Shown here: positions 30,756 through 40,849 of the stretch, piece by piece
Layout of the letters: every line of letters begins with the position of its first letter
Numbering within the stretch: the first letter of the stretch is position 1
Source of the DNA: Limnephilus marmoratus
Taxonomy: Eukaryota > Arthropoda > Insecta > Trichoptera > Limnephilidae
Assembly: GCA_917880885.1 (NCBI GenBank)
Contig: OU862912.1
Coordinates: 51,447,117-51,511,116 of the forward strand
Length of the DNA: 64,000 nucleotides
Direction of reading: 5' to 3'
The notes under the pieces: generated by a model
Told to the model about the DNA's origin: nothing
The model's input: the letters and a program-made list of their open reading frames with translations, nothing else
Database searches by the model: none
Made by a program: the position numbers and the translations under genes

Positions 30756-31183
30756 TGTTAAAAAGAGTGAAGACTACTGCCATCTAGCGGCATATTTTTG
30801 TAGCATATTTTTAGTTGATATTGCATTTTACAGATTAGCGACGTAAGACTAAACTAAAACGAAATGTTAGACGGTAAAGTAGATCTCTGGTTTTTATATC
30901 GTATAATGTGTTATGGTGACACGAAAGTGTTGTTTATTTTGATTGTGTTAGAAAACATTATTATAAATAGTCTGCTTTTCTAGTTTAAGTCTCTCTTAAT
31001 TCGTGGATCTCCTATAAACAGCTAGCATTGTCTAGCAAGTGGTCAAAGTGACCAAAATAAGTGTTTTGTCGGGTCGGGACAAATTATTGTAACAAATGTG
31101 CTTTGTGAATAAAACCAGGAATTCCTCCATTGAAATCAGATGTTTTTCCTTGACGTCCTTCTGCTGAATATCAATTTATAACA
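30756..31183 (+). repeat. 3' LTR of BEL element
   Basis: Direct repeat of 22361-22788 with one base difference, followed by the TTAGT target duplication (31184-31188). Confidence 0.95.
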
Positions 31184-31917
31184 TTAGTAGAAGGGCCGGT
31201 TGGTGCATGCACTTGAGTAGTTGCATATCTCGTTGCAAACTCTTCGGCTGGCTTATGTACTTGAGTGGCATATCTCGTTGCGAACTCATTAGTAGAAGAG
31301 CCGGTTGGTGCGTGCACTTGAGTTGTTGCATATCTCGTTGCAAACTCTCCGGTAGACGGGCCGTCTGACGTGTGAACTCGAGTGGCATATCTCGTTGCGA
31401 ACTCGTTCGTAGACGGACCGGTTGGTGCCTGGGTTTGAATTACTACCTGACCGAGGTTGGCTCGCAGGGTCGGGCTGGTTGGTGCGGGCTCCTGGGTAGG
31501 TTGGCTGGCTGCTTGGCGTGTTGCAGCGTTCAGGGCTCTGAGCAGATTGGCTGTCTGCTTGGCGTGACGTCTGTCCCGAATGCGCATCTCTCGGCGCAGC
31601 AATCGCAGGGAGTCATCAGTTGATTCAGAAGTTGTTTCACTGCTTTTACTGTTGGATCCGTGGAGGCTCTCGGCGACACATTCTGGAGCAGGTTGGTCAA
31701 GAGTGATGAGGTCAGGGTTCCTGGCAGGGTTCGCACCAGATAGATCGTGGCGGGTTCCGCTGGATGGCGTCTCATCGGTGTCTACGGTGCGTGGGCCCGG
31801 GGTCCGACGGGGTGCCACTGGCATGTTTCGGCTTGTTCCCGGGGCGTTAGGTTTAGACAGCGATATTTCGGAAGGTGTCGGGGTCTTACGGCCACTGCGA
31901 AGAGACGGCATTTCCAC
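31184..31917 (-). pseudogene. gag: Gag N-terminus of gag-only element with FATRYAT repeats
   Basis: ATG at 31917 (minus strand). About 165 residues rich in Ser, Pro and Arg (MEMPSLRSGRKTPTPS) precede a basic helix (RREMRIRDRRHAKQTANLLRAL). Four to five tandem copies of a ~20-residue unit NEFATRYATxVHxPTGPST follow. The frame runs into the BEL LTR at 31183, so the inserted BEL element severs the gene; the rest of gag is at 21340-22355. The start is supported by its position just after the primer site. The repeat unit is unusual for BEL gag and recurs downstream (21215-21270, 19115-19350). Confidence 0.7.
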
Positions 31918-31949
31918 TGGGTAAGACTGAAGGCGTGTTATGTGTAGAT

Positions 31950-31965
31950 CCGGCTCGAAGGACCA
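31950..31965 (-). promoter_or_regulatory. BEL-type primer binding site of gag-only element
   Basis: In sense TGGTCCTTCGAGCCGG lies 3 nt after the LTR end, the site used by BEL/Pao elements. Confidence 0.75.
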
Positions 31966-31968
31966 AAT

Positions 31969-33190
31969 GTACTAGACGTTTGTACATAAACTAAATATAA
32001 TAGGGAGCTGGCCACAATGACACGCCAATGGAGTTTCGTACGCCAGTGGATTTTGGAACGCCACTGGTCTTTTAAATGAATTTACTACTTTGACAAAAAA
32101 TGCTTCTAGGTATAATGGCAAAACTGATTTGAGTACTGGATTAAAATAAATATTTTTCACTTTGGAGACTGTGGGAGACTGGGGTTTTTAGGTTACTGGG
32201 ATACTGGGAGAGGTAAACTGAATCTAAGAATGATTAAAACACTTGAAAAGAGGTTTGAACTTGGAGACTGTTGGTATCTTGAGTTGGTATCTTTCTTCTT
32301 GGCTGATAGTTTTGAACTGACTTCCTACCGGTTTGACTTCTATTTTTATAGGGCAAACTCAGGTCGGACTTTTGGGGGAGAGAACCTTCTTAATTTTTCT
32401 AAGGTACTTGTTTTAGGTAATTTCCCTGGTCGCTACGATTGGAAGTCAGCTGTGTCAAAATTATGTGTGATAGTTTTTGCCATGATCTTACCAACTTAGG
32501 ATACCAAAGCCTCACATCATTTTTATTGTGTTTACAAGAAAAGGTACAAGTATACATATGTGATATAAGGTACAATTTTAAACAGTAAATATTTTTCTTA
32601 AAGTGCAACAATCACTGATAGACGTCAGTTTTTGGGTTGTTTTTGTAGCATACACTCATTTTTAGGTGATGATGTTTATTTCTTGATCCAAATTATTCCC
32701 AATTTCTCGAAATTGAGCTCCAAATTTTTCGGAACATGAATTCGCTGTCGTAAATATTTACGATTCAGATTTTTCCTTTGTTCAGAATTGACCAATAGTG
32801 GCTCGGCTGGTCGCATGGTGGGGGTGACGTAAATAGACAGCCAATTCCTTGGCGTTGATCATTGCTGTCTAGACTCCATTGTGGAAGTATTAGGTGGTTA
32901 TTTAGATGTGTTTTCCAGTCCAATGAGGCTGCCGCACGTATTCATTATCAATTTCATTAATGTTTTTAATTGATTAGTTAGTTAAAGGACATAATTGCAT
33001 TGTAGACAAATCATTTGGAAGGGGCACCACATGCACATTATTCTGCTAGCCAATAGCAGCACTCAGATTGTCGTGCTCGCGGCACGGTACTCTGTGACAG
33101 AGTAAATTCCAATCTTGAATTTCCAGGGTTGTCATATGCTTTCGCGCACTCGTTCAATGCACACGTATTCCTATGACACGTTCGATATAC
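31969..33190 (-). repeat. 5' LTR of gag-only element
   Basis: Direct repeat of 17161-18383. ATAC follows at 33191-33194, matching the ATAC before 17161. Confidence 0.85.
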
Positions 33191-33293
33191 ATACATAGAT
33201 ACATAAATTAAGTTTTTCTTTTAACTGCATCCGCAACCTTACGTTATTCCAATATGCTATACATAATTGCAAATCCAACCTCTACCAATGCTG

Positions 33294-33480
33294 TAGATAT
33301 TCGTCCACACTTTGGTTCTCATAGATATTAGTCAGCAGTTTGAGCTGTAGATATTCGTCATCACTTTGGTTCTCATAGATATCAGTCAGCAGTTTGAGCT
33401 GTAGATATTCGTCCTCACTTTGGTTCTCATGGATATTGGTCCGATTTGTTCAGTTTTTGGAATTCCTGTAGATATTAGTA
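33294..33480 (-). repeat. Right subterminal array, 7 inverted motif copies
   Basis: TAGATATT(C/A)GTC-type motifs at about 33294, 33322, 33348, 33376, 33402, 33430 and 33469, with spacing 26-28 bp. Part is organised as a 54-bp tandem repeat. Orientation is opposite to the left array (16629-16795). Confidence 0.75.
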
Positions 33481-33529
33481 GACGCCTCCCGTAGATCTTC
33501 CTATTATCCTATTCAAATTATAAAGGCTA

Positions 33530-34125
33530 AAGTTCGTATGGATGTATGTGTGTATGGATGTATGTTTATTACTAGTGCACACAAAAACTACTGAATGGAA
33601 TTCTTTCACTAATGTAAAGCTACATTATTTGCGAGTATTAAAGGCTGTATATATTGGTGAGCTCTGGCATTATGAAATTATTTATCATACGTTTTCTGTC
33701 CCTTTACATAACAAAATTGAGTTATTGAAAATGTTAGAAGAAAAGCAAAACAAACGGTTGCCGTGGAAACGATATTGGCGTCGAAGTTAATATCTATCTC
33801 TAAAAATGAATCCCCGAAATGTGTGTTTGCGCATAACTTCCGAATGATTGCACCAAATTGGATAATTCTTTTTTTTGTACAAAACTACTGGTGAGCCCTG
33901 GCATTGTGAAATTTGTGTAAAGAATTGCAATAGTTGGCACGCGAGATGTTTGAAAACTGAATGTACCGGGAATTAATGAGGGTGGAGGGGTGAAGCGAGG
34001 GGAGGGAGGGAGGGGGGGAGAAGGGAGGGTGGAGAGGGGCGGGAAAAAGGGGGGGGGGGAGGAGGCGGAGTTGGGAACCCCCCTAATAACATGCGAGCGA
34101 AGCCGCGGGAAAAAGATAGTATAAT
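33530..34125 (-). mobile_element. Family B repeat, copy 3 (with variant segment)
   Basis: The minus strand starts near 34125 with CCCGCGGCTTCGCTCGCATG, has the pyrimidine tract (34080-33980), GCGTGCCAACTATTGCAATT, CAGTAGTTTTGTAC and CCAATTTGGTGCAATCATTC. The lower part (33530-33790) repeats variant tail elements and contains a chance ORF. Confidence 0.55.
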
Positions 34126-34421
34126 ATAATGCAAAAAACGTAGGTATAATTTAAAAATAGAATAAAAATCGACGTGGGCGTGTTTCGTGATCCAATAGTC
34201 TGAACATTATTTGCTTAAATGTTAATTTTATTAATTCGGTCCCTCAGTACAAATTCAAAATCAAAATTACTTACCAATACTTATGATTTGTTCCTGAGAA
34301 CGCCTTATTACGGAGGCAATTGAAATTCATATCTTCGTATCCGGTAATTGACGGCTACACCAAAACTATACGCAGAAAACCGAATTAGACTGTGCAGTAA
34401 TACCAGCTCTAAAGAAGATTT

Positions 34422-34768
34422 TTTTACATTAACTCCACCCAGGGGGCCCTGGGGAAAATAATTTCGCTTAGAACACATGTCATCTTTGGGGATGCTATGT
34501 GGATGGTCTTTTTAGAAAAGGAAGAAGAGAAAGTTTTTGTAAGGAAAAGGGTAGGCGCGGTGTGTGACAGACGAATGAATCCATCCCTCCAATTGTGGTG
34601 CACGGCGATGGGTTGAGAAGTCAAAAGTCTCAACAAAGCACTCAACAAGTCTCTCTCGATCCGGCTCTCCACGCAGCAGGTGGGCAGACGCATCTGCCGT
34701 CAAGACCGGACTAACCTCACTCCATTAACCCGGACACCCCTGCTGAGTCACCAAACGCGCAAATCTGT
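34422..34768 (-). mobile_element. Family A repeat, copy 5
   Basis: Landmarks in minus sense: GGTGACTCAGCAGGGGTGTC, GAGGTTAGTCCGGTCTTGAC, GATCGAGAGAGACTTGTTGA, and the tail ATGACATGTGTTC...GGGTGGAGTTAATGTAAAAAA. The 5' box is missing. Confidence 0.65.
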
Positions 34769-35384
34769 ATTTTACAAGTCATAAAAAAAAACATTTACTG
34801 TATTGTGCGTACGTTTTTGATACCAAAATATCCACGTATTTTTTTCCTATTCTCTGCCACTTATGTATTGAAGGTTCCTGAAGTCCTAAAATGAGATTTT
34901 TAATTTATTGGAACTGCTTTAAGTAATTTAAAAACATATTGAATATATGCCGCACGCGTGAATGGTAGAAGAAGTCGGGGACGCATAGGAAGACATGCAA
35001 GGAAGGCACGCTCAAGTGCATCAGATACTTGAGTCGGGCCATGTCAAGAGTTAGAATAATAGAGGAGTATGTATGAGACGATGAATGAATGTGAATGAGG
35101 CAAAGAGTGTGTTCCGAAACTGAATTGTTTGGCGGTCCATCCTCTCGAACTATTCCTGTGGGGAAACCGAGCGAAAGTTAGTAAGATATGCATATATATG
35201 TTATTTATATTCTTATACCAAGAAGTCAGCATCTAGATATCTAGAACCACAAACAATTTTTTTTTGTTGAATTCATTGACAAAAAGTCTTCCTCATTGTG
35301 TATTCGGATCTCAGTTACTTTTTTGTTTGCCAGAACAAATTCAATGTATACTGTTTTAGCGAGTCCAAAAAAATAATTTAAAAT
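34769..35384. other. No gene seen
   Basis: AT-rich sequence. A short GC-richer patch at 34950-35190 has no recognisable coding sense. Confidence 0.4.
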
Positions 35385-35450
35385 TCAAATCTGGTTCGTC
35401 CCGTTCATTTTTTACCGAATGGTTTCGACTCGAGGGTTCTACTGTATGCA
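35385..35450 (+). mobile_element. Possible pogo/Tigger-like transposon end
   Basis: The segment ending GTTTCGACTCGAGGGTTCTACTG followed by TA resembles the pogo-type end CAGTAGAACCTCGA read in reverse. No partner end was found. Confidence 0.3.
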
Positions 35451-36384
35451 CGGGGCTACAAAAACAGGGTTCTAACTAAAAAAGCTCTTTAATAGCAAAA
35501 CTTTAACTTTGAAAATAAAGTTCTGTTCTTCTAAGGCGCCGCAACCGGGCTCAAAAATAAAATGATGGAGAGATATTAAATTACGAATGTTAGAGGAACG
35601 CGCTAGTATTTAAAGCGACCAAATCGGTGCGAAAATTGTGAAAATTGTGAATCTTGCAGGAGTTGTCTTAAACAGCATTTAAAGAAACGCTGTGAATTTC
35701 TTCATACATATATGTAACTTGTAAAATAACTGAAACAAACGTGTTTATAATAATTTTTGGAGCATACCTTGCGATGTTTTTTTATATATTCGAGGGAATT
35801 TTATGTAATTTGCGTTTCGGCGGGAGGAATGTCTAGAAGAATGTCTAGAATCTTCAAGAATAACATACATTTTTTTTAAGATTTTGAAACTTAAGGGAGA
35901 TATGTAAGAAATCGGGTAGCGGCAGCTTAAGTATGGTTGCTAACAAACTAGGAATAATTCTGAAATTATTAAGAAGTAAGTATCTACACAATTAATTACC
36001 TTTGAAGAAAAAGGTGATACCAATAAATCTAAACGAAAATATGAAAAAGAACAAGACACGGTAGAATAAAAAGTTGACGGTCGCAACTAGCAATCGAACA
36101 AGGGCGAAACTGATGTATTTTCCACCAGTGAAAACACTTTAATATTTTGAATGAATAACACAAATTGATTGAATTCAATTTACTTGCGCCGAGAATTTAA
36201 TAAGTGACCTCCGTATTCCTAGTCGAGAGCCCCAATCCTCGACCATGGAGACCGTCATAATAATAGATTCCGCAAATATTATAAGGTTACTCTATTAGGA
36301 GGAAGAAAATCCATTGGAGTTCATTACAGTTACATTATGCAATCGGTATAGGGAAAATACGGTATACCTACTTACCCGACATAT
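35451..36384. other. No gene seen
   Basis: AT-rich, no ORF or clear repeat. Confidence 0.45.
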
Positions 36385-36647
36385 AACTAAGTATCTCAGA
36401 AGGGGTGTGCAGAGAGGATACACCGTCGAATTACAAAAGTATACAATATATTTTCATTTAAGGTTAAAACAATTTGTCTCTACACTGTAGATACTCAAGC
36501 AAAAGTACAAAAACTCGACTCTGTAAAAAAATTCGTTTGATATCCATACCGACTAATAATGAAAGCAATTTGAAGTGTACTTTACTCGTATGTTTTGGAA
36601 TTGGTAAAAAATGCAATAAAATTTATTATTTGATAATAATTATAATT
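36385..36647 (+). repeat. Dispersed repeat D, copy 2
   Basis: Matches 10610-10840 in order (GTGCAGAGAGGATACACCG, ATTCGTTTGATATCC, a TAATAATTATAATT-like block). Confidence 0.45.
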
Positions 36648-36730
36648 TTGGGGGGGCGGGAGGGGGCAACTGTCGGGGGGGGCAACTGACGGGGGGTCAA
36701 CTATCGGGGGATGAACTATCGGGACACGGT
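36648..36730 (+). repeat. G-rich short tandem repeat
   Basis: Runs of 3-8 G separated by CAACTGTC, CAACTGAC, TCAACTATC and ATGAACTATC spacers, about 17-18 bp per unit. Four G-runs within about 60 nt could form a quadruplex. Confidence 0.65.
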
Positions 36731-37289
36731 CGGTAATCGAACAATTTTACCACCAATACTTTTAACCGTGTTTCTTACTGGAAGATAACCACTTTGAAAG
36801 AGTTGATACTTTTATTACTATACAAATGTGCCTTTTGACTCCTGTGCACGTTTTCATAAAGCATCAAATTTTTAAAAAACTTTCCACACCTTAACCTTAC
36901 CTACCAAAACCTTTTTCGCAAGTTCCTATTAGAAAATGTTATTATTATGCTTCTGGTGATTGTTAGAACTCTGTACTATTTAGCTGACAAATGGACGAAA
37001 TTCCGTTTAAACCGTATGAATTTTTGCTTTACGTTTGCAAGACTGCTTTGCTGAAAAAATACGCCTTCTCTGCTGGGTCGAGAAAAGGTCAAGCTACGTT
37101 CACATTCACCCAACGCCCGGCAAACATTTTTGTTTGATGTGAAAAGTTGTGAAATTTATTAACGCGGGTCAGTCCAGTCCAGTTAATCAACTCTGCTCAG
37201 AAAAAAACAATACTCATTTTTGTGAACTTAAAACGAACAAACCATTTATTTTTTGGATACGTTTTTAGATTTTTACGGTCAAAAGTTTT
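36731..37289. other. No gene seen
   Basis: AT-rich sequence with no supported ORF. Confidence 0.45.
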
Positions 37290-37400
37290 TCGTTATTTGT
37301 TTTTGGGATGTTATGCCGTGTTGCGCTACCTCTTTCTTTAGTCAACGTTTCGGACATCGTTGAAGTGTTCATCATCATGGCAGATCCGGCAGATTTATTA
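37290..37400 (-). mobile_element. Penelope-type tail fragment
   Basis: Minus sense: ATCTGCCGGATCTGCC, ATGATGATGAACACTT, GTCCGAAACGTTGACTAAAG, GCAACACGGCATAACATCCC, AAATAACGAAAAAC. Same order as 15250-15377, but the CTGATGA box has become ATGATGA, so the hammerhead-like core is broken. Confidence 0.55.
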
Positions 37401-37675
37401 TTTATCTGAATTATAATAATTTACCGAAAGTTCTGTGAACAGTTAGTAGATCTCGCGTCCAAAAAGGATGTTTCTGATTTCTCTTTATAATAAATTAAAA
37501 ATATCCTCTGAATCATAAGATTTGCAAGTAGATACCCACTTAAATTCCTTCCTGCTTATAATTTTTTACCATATATTTCATTTAACATTTTTTTTAAATT
37601 TTATACATTTAGTCTATAAAAACGTCATTATCTCAATGACAAAAATCTTTTTCCAACTTTCTTCAGGTAGGTTGA

Positions 37676-38745
37676 AATACAGTAAGAAGTACCTACCTAT
37701 GCTGATCCTAATACATCAGCATATAAAAAGACTTCACTACTTGGTAATAAATAAATAACCTATCTTCTTCACAACACGACACATGCTTCACTATATGGTA
37801 ATAAAAAGAGGGGGAACAGTGGCGCATTTGGCACAACAAAGAACTGTATGATATATGTACATGCATATATCAGGCCCCTAATATCTCAGCCCATATGAGC
37901 CTCCTCAGGTTGAGATGGGCTGGGCATGTACAAAGAATACCGGACACACGCGTCCCAAAAAGAATTATGACTGGACACCCGAGTGGAAGGAGAAAAGTGG
38001 GAAGACCCTGACTGAGGTGGGAAGATGAGGTAAGAGGGGATGCAGCACAGCTTCTCCAGGTAACAAACTGGAACTCAGCCTCTGAGGACAGGAGGACTTA
38101 GAGGCGAATGTTGCGGGAGGCCAAAGCTCGATATCGGCTGTAGCGCCATCGGAGTGTGAGAGATATGGTAATAAGTACTAGTATCCATAACTATCACTAT
38201 ACATCATAACACAAAAATACTTCACTACAAAGTAATAAGTACTACCCATAAATATCACAATACATCATAAAAAAATAAAAAGGCTTCACTACACGATAAG
38301 CAGTGAAGTCTTTTTCTTGGTAAGTACCTACTTTAGCTCATCACAACACAACACATAAAAAACTTCAATATGTTGTAATAATTACTAGTATCCATAACAA
38401 TCACAATACATCACAACAAATAAAAAGACTTCACTACATGGTAATAAGTACCTACTTAAGCTCATCACAACACAATGTTCAAATATACTGCACTATATGG
38501 TAAAAAAGTACTAACTATCACAATACAAAAAAATACTTCACTACTGGTTATAAGTAGGTACCTATGTATGCTCATCACAACACAATCATAAAAATAAGAA
38601 CTAGTACCCATAACTATCACAATATATCACAACACATAAAAATACTTCACTACATGGTAATAAGTACTAGTATCCATAACTACCACAATACATCACAACA
38701 CAAATATACCTACTTCACTGCACGGTAATAACTACCTATTACCTA
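37676..38745 (+). repeat. Degenerate minisatellite, period about 60-66 bp
   Basis: Recurring ACATCACAACACATAAAAA, ACTTCACTACATGGTAATAA and GTACTAGTATCCATAACTAT blocks; about ten units, split by a LINE insertion at 37805-38162. A 12-bp hairpin (AAAGGCTTCACT with AGTGAAGTCTTT) lies near 38279-38311. Confidence 0.75.
37805..38162 (+). mobile_element. LINE ORF2 C-terminal fragment inserted in minisatellite
   Basis: About 37895-38143 encodes RLRWAGHVQRIPDTRVPKR, RRKVGRP and the NW...DRR...REAKA region, the C-terminal zinc-free tail motif of a LINE polyprotein (RTE/I-type style), with in-frame TGA and TAG codons. It is flanked by a perfect 12-bp duplication ATATGGTAATAA (37793-37804 and 38163-38174). 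Because the repeat unit itself contains a similar phrase, that duplication could partly reflect the minisatellite. Confidence 0.65.
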
Positions 38746-39118
38746 CACAATCACAACATATAAAAATGATCACATAATACATTGTCATTGTCATAAAAAC
38801 ATTGTCAAGTTAAACACATTGTTGGACTCATCACCAACAATTAATTTATCAATAAACATAACAAAAAAAATCTTTAACGTATTTTAGTTAGTTGCATAAA
38901 TTATTTGCGCTTTCTTTATTTCCACACTGCGTAATAATATTATGTTTCATCTCATTTCAATATTTTACTATGTTAGAAAGGAAAATACTACAAGCAATAA
39001 ACCTATGGGAAACTACTGTGAAAGCAGTAAGGGAATATTTTCATGTAACTGCGTCTTTCGCAATGAAAAGAATTTTAAATTGAATTCGTTATAAGTTAGA
39101 AACTTTTCTATAAAAGTG
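38746..39118. other. No gene seen
   Basis: AT-rich; a 63-codon ORF at 38892-39083 has no recognisable domain. Confidence 0.45.
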
Positions 39119-39860
39119 TGTTACGTTACGGAATTGTTTCCCGTGCGAGCTAATAGCGAATTGACCCCTTGCACAGGCCCTCCGCCCCCTCTCCCCGCAC
39201 CGCGCGGCGCCCGTGCCAAGCGCCGAGCGGCTCCCCGTCCCCATTCCTTCGCCGGCCTTCGGCAGAATAACTGTGTTCCCCGTGATTCGCGCTAGGCGCT
39301 CTCCGTAAACGCTCACGATGTTTTACTTTAATTGTGTATTGTGCTTAAAGAGGCTTACGCCTACCCAGAATCCTGTCTGCCGACCGCCTATCTCCTGCTT
39401 GTGAGTACCAATGAACCTTGCTACCCCTCTGTGTGCTAAGAACTGACATTTAAATTCACTAAACACGTGTAGAGAGAGTTGAGAGAAGCTTCCCCCGTTA
39501 TGATAGAATTAATTTGAGATAGCCAAATACTCATGTGTCTAGTGCCGATGCTGGCCTTTTGTAGAACCCTGTTCACCTTTAATTGAATAAAACCCTTTTT
39601 CGTGCATAACAACTGTGTTCTGATTGAGGAAGGAGACCTGGAGATTTTGAGGAAAGGAAGGGGAGTAGGAATTAACAAGCGAACCACAGACACTCGCCCT
39701 GGGTTTAAGAGGGACCTTGCTCGCGCCGGCTGTGCAGAGCTAGCCGCCGGCTTGTTTATTGCATGTCCTTTCCAGGTTTTGGGTTTAGCGTTGGCCGCAA
39801 GTAGCGCCAATGCTAGCACTGGGCCCAACGTGGTGCTTTTTTTGCGTTTTAATGCTAGCA
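39119..39860 (+). repeat. 5' LTR of gypsy element
   Basis: Starts TGTTACGTTACGGAATTG and ends AATGCTAGCA. AATAAA is at 39586-39591. Open frames inside it on both strands recur in the 3' LTR and have no domain. Confidence 0.95.
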
Positions 39861-39880
39861 CTGTCGCCCGACGTGTGGCA
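39861..39880 (+). promoter_or_regulatory. Primer binding site, lysine-tRNA-like
   Basis: TGTCGCCCGACGTGTGGC, one base after the LTR, matches the common lysine-type site TGGCGCCCAACGTGGGGC at 15 of 18 positions. Confidence 0.5.
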
Positions 39881-40849
39881 TTTTTTTTTCCTCCCTCTTC
39901 ACGGTCCCACAGTCTCGTTCTTTAATCAGCAATTGTTTAAACTTTATAATGTATAATGTTTTGTCTTGTTACTCCCAATTTGTCTAGCATTTCCATCAAG
40001 AACCCCGGCGCGATTGTAACTTCGAATTGCAATTTAAATTATCACGGGCACGATTCCTTCATTTTCGAGTCGTCACTCGACAAAACATTATCACCGGTAT
40101 TCCTACGTAAAGTGCTCAACCAAGAAAGTTGCCGTCGTGAATAATATAGTGTTTACAAGTGTCGACCGACTAAATTTGCTAGTTTCAAATACAAGATTAA
40201 TAGTGGAAATGTACACAAATATTTAAAACAAAGTTATTCAACAATTAAAATCCTGTATATGATAAACCAATTACCCGCTTCGTTTCCCGAAAGTTAATTA
40301 ACCAGTTTTTATTAATAAACTTATTCCGCAGTGTGCTGGTCTGTATTTGATATCGACATATTCTGCGAATAGGGGACTATTTCGCAAAATACTGGCCTGT
40401 ATATATAACGGCATATTTTGCAGCTTAAGGGAAACAAGTGGATTAAATTCTTTCTACCTTTTGACAATTGAGCATTTTTCTAATTTTGCCGCCTGTTTCA
40501 TCATTTAGCTTTTTTTTTCTTTCGTAAGAAACAGACGACATAATTTGAAAGACGTTCGGTTCGCGTTGACGTCGATTCCTCGAGTCAGGCATTACATTAC
40601 GTATGCACATTTCTGCATATAACTTGTTATGACAAAGGGAAGTCGGCGGATAAATACCAATAATTGGTGATGCTCAAATCAGGCTACAGTCTAGCCACGT
40701 AAATAAAGAAACGATTCCCCAAGACATTGTTGAATTTTCAAACAAATACTTCCACGAAAACTTGTATAAAAGAAAAAATATTTCTTTCCTTTTCTGAAGA
40801 ACCCCCCTTTGGAAAGGAAATGGAAATATTCTAAAAACATGTTCGTTTA
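39881..40849 (+). other. Untranslated leader of gypsy element
   Basis: About 1 kb with no supported ORF, AT-rich, between the primer site and the 99-bp repeats. Confidence 0.5.

Larger units (their letters stand above)
22361..31183 (+). mobile_element. BEL/Pao LTR retrotransposon with internal insertion
   Basis: It has 428-bp LTRs (22361-22788, 30756-31183), TGTT...AACA ends and a 5-bp TTAGT duplication. Order: primer site, gag-protease-RT-RNaseH, integrase, 3' UTR. It sits inside the gag of the gag-only element in opposite orientation. The pol is interrupted at 26689 by a 1447-bp copy of the host element plus a 504-bp duplication of pol. Before that event it would have been 6866 bp, a normal BEL size. 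Confidence 0.95.
17161..33190 (-). mobile_element. Gag-only BEL/Pao LTR element (TR-GAG type), split
   Basis: Sense is the minus strand. It has two ~1.22-kb LTRs (31969-33190 upstream, 17161-18383 downstream), a 4-bp ATAC target duplication (17157-17160 and 33191-33194), a BEL-type primer site, a gag region split by the inserted BEL element, then tandem repeats and no reverse transcriptase, protease or integrase. Without the insertion it is about 7.2 kb. It must rely on polymerase supplied in trans. Confidence 0.75.
16629..33480. mobile_element. Small inverted-repeat DNA element split by nested LTR elements
   Basis: TACTAATATCTACAG (16629-16643) and its exact reverse complement (33466-33480) bound arrays of the 12-nt motif GAC(T/G)AATATCTA on the left and its reverse complement on the right. 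Taking TA as the target duplication leaves a 13-bp inverted end. Without the LTR elements inside, the element would be about 0.8 kb. The geometry (short inverted ends plus many subterminal motif copies) is that of a non-autonomous DNA transposon. No transposase is present. Confidence 0.5.

Noticed and set aside
39436..39925. ORFs of 107-141 codons in the gypsy LTR
   Set aside because: Repeated in the other LTR, no domain, overlapping opposite-strand frames.
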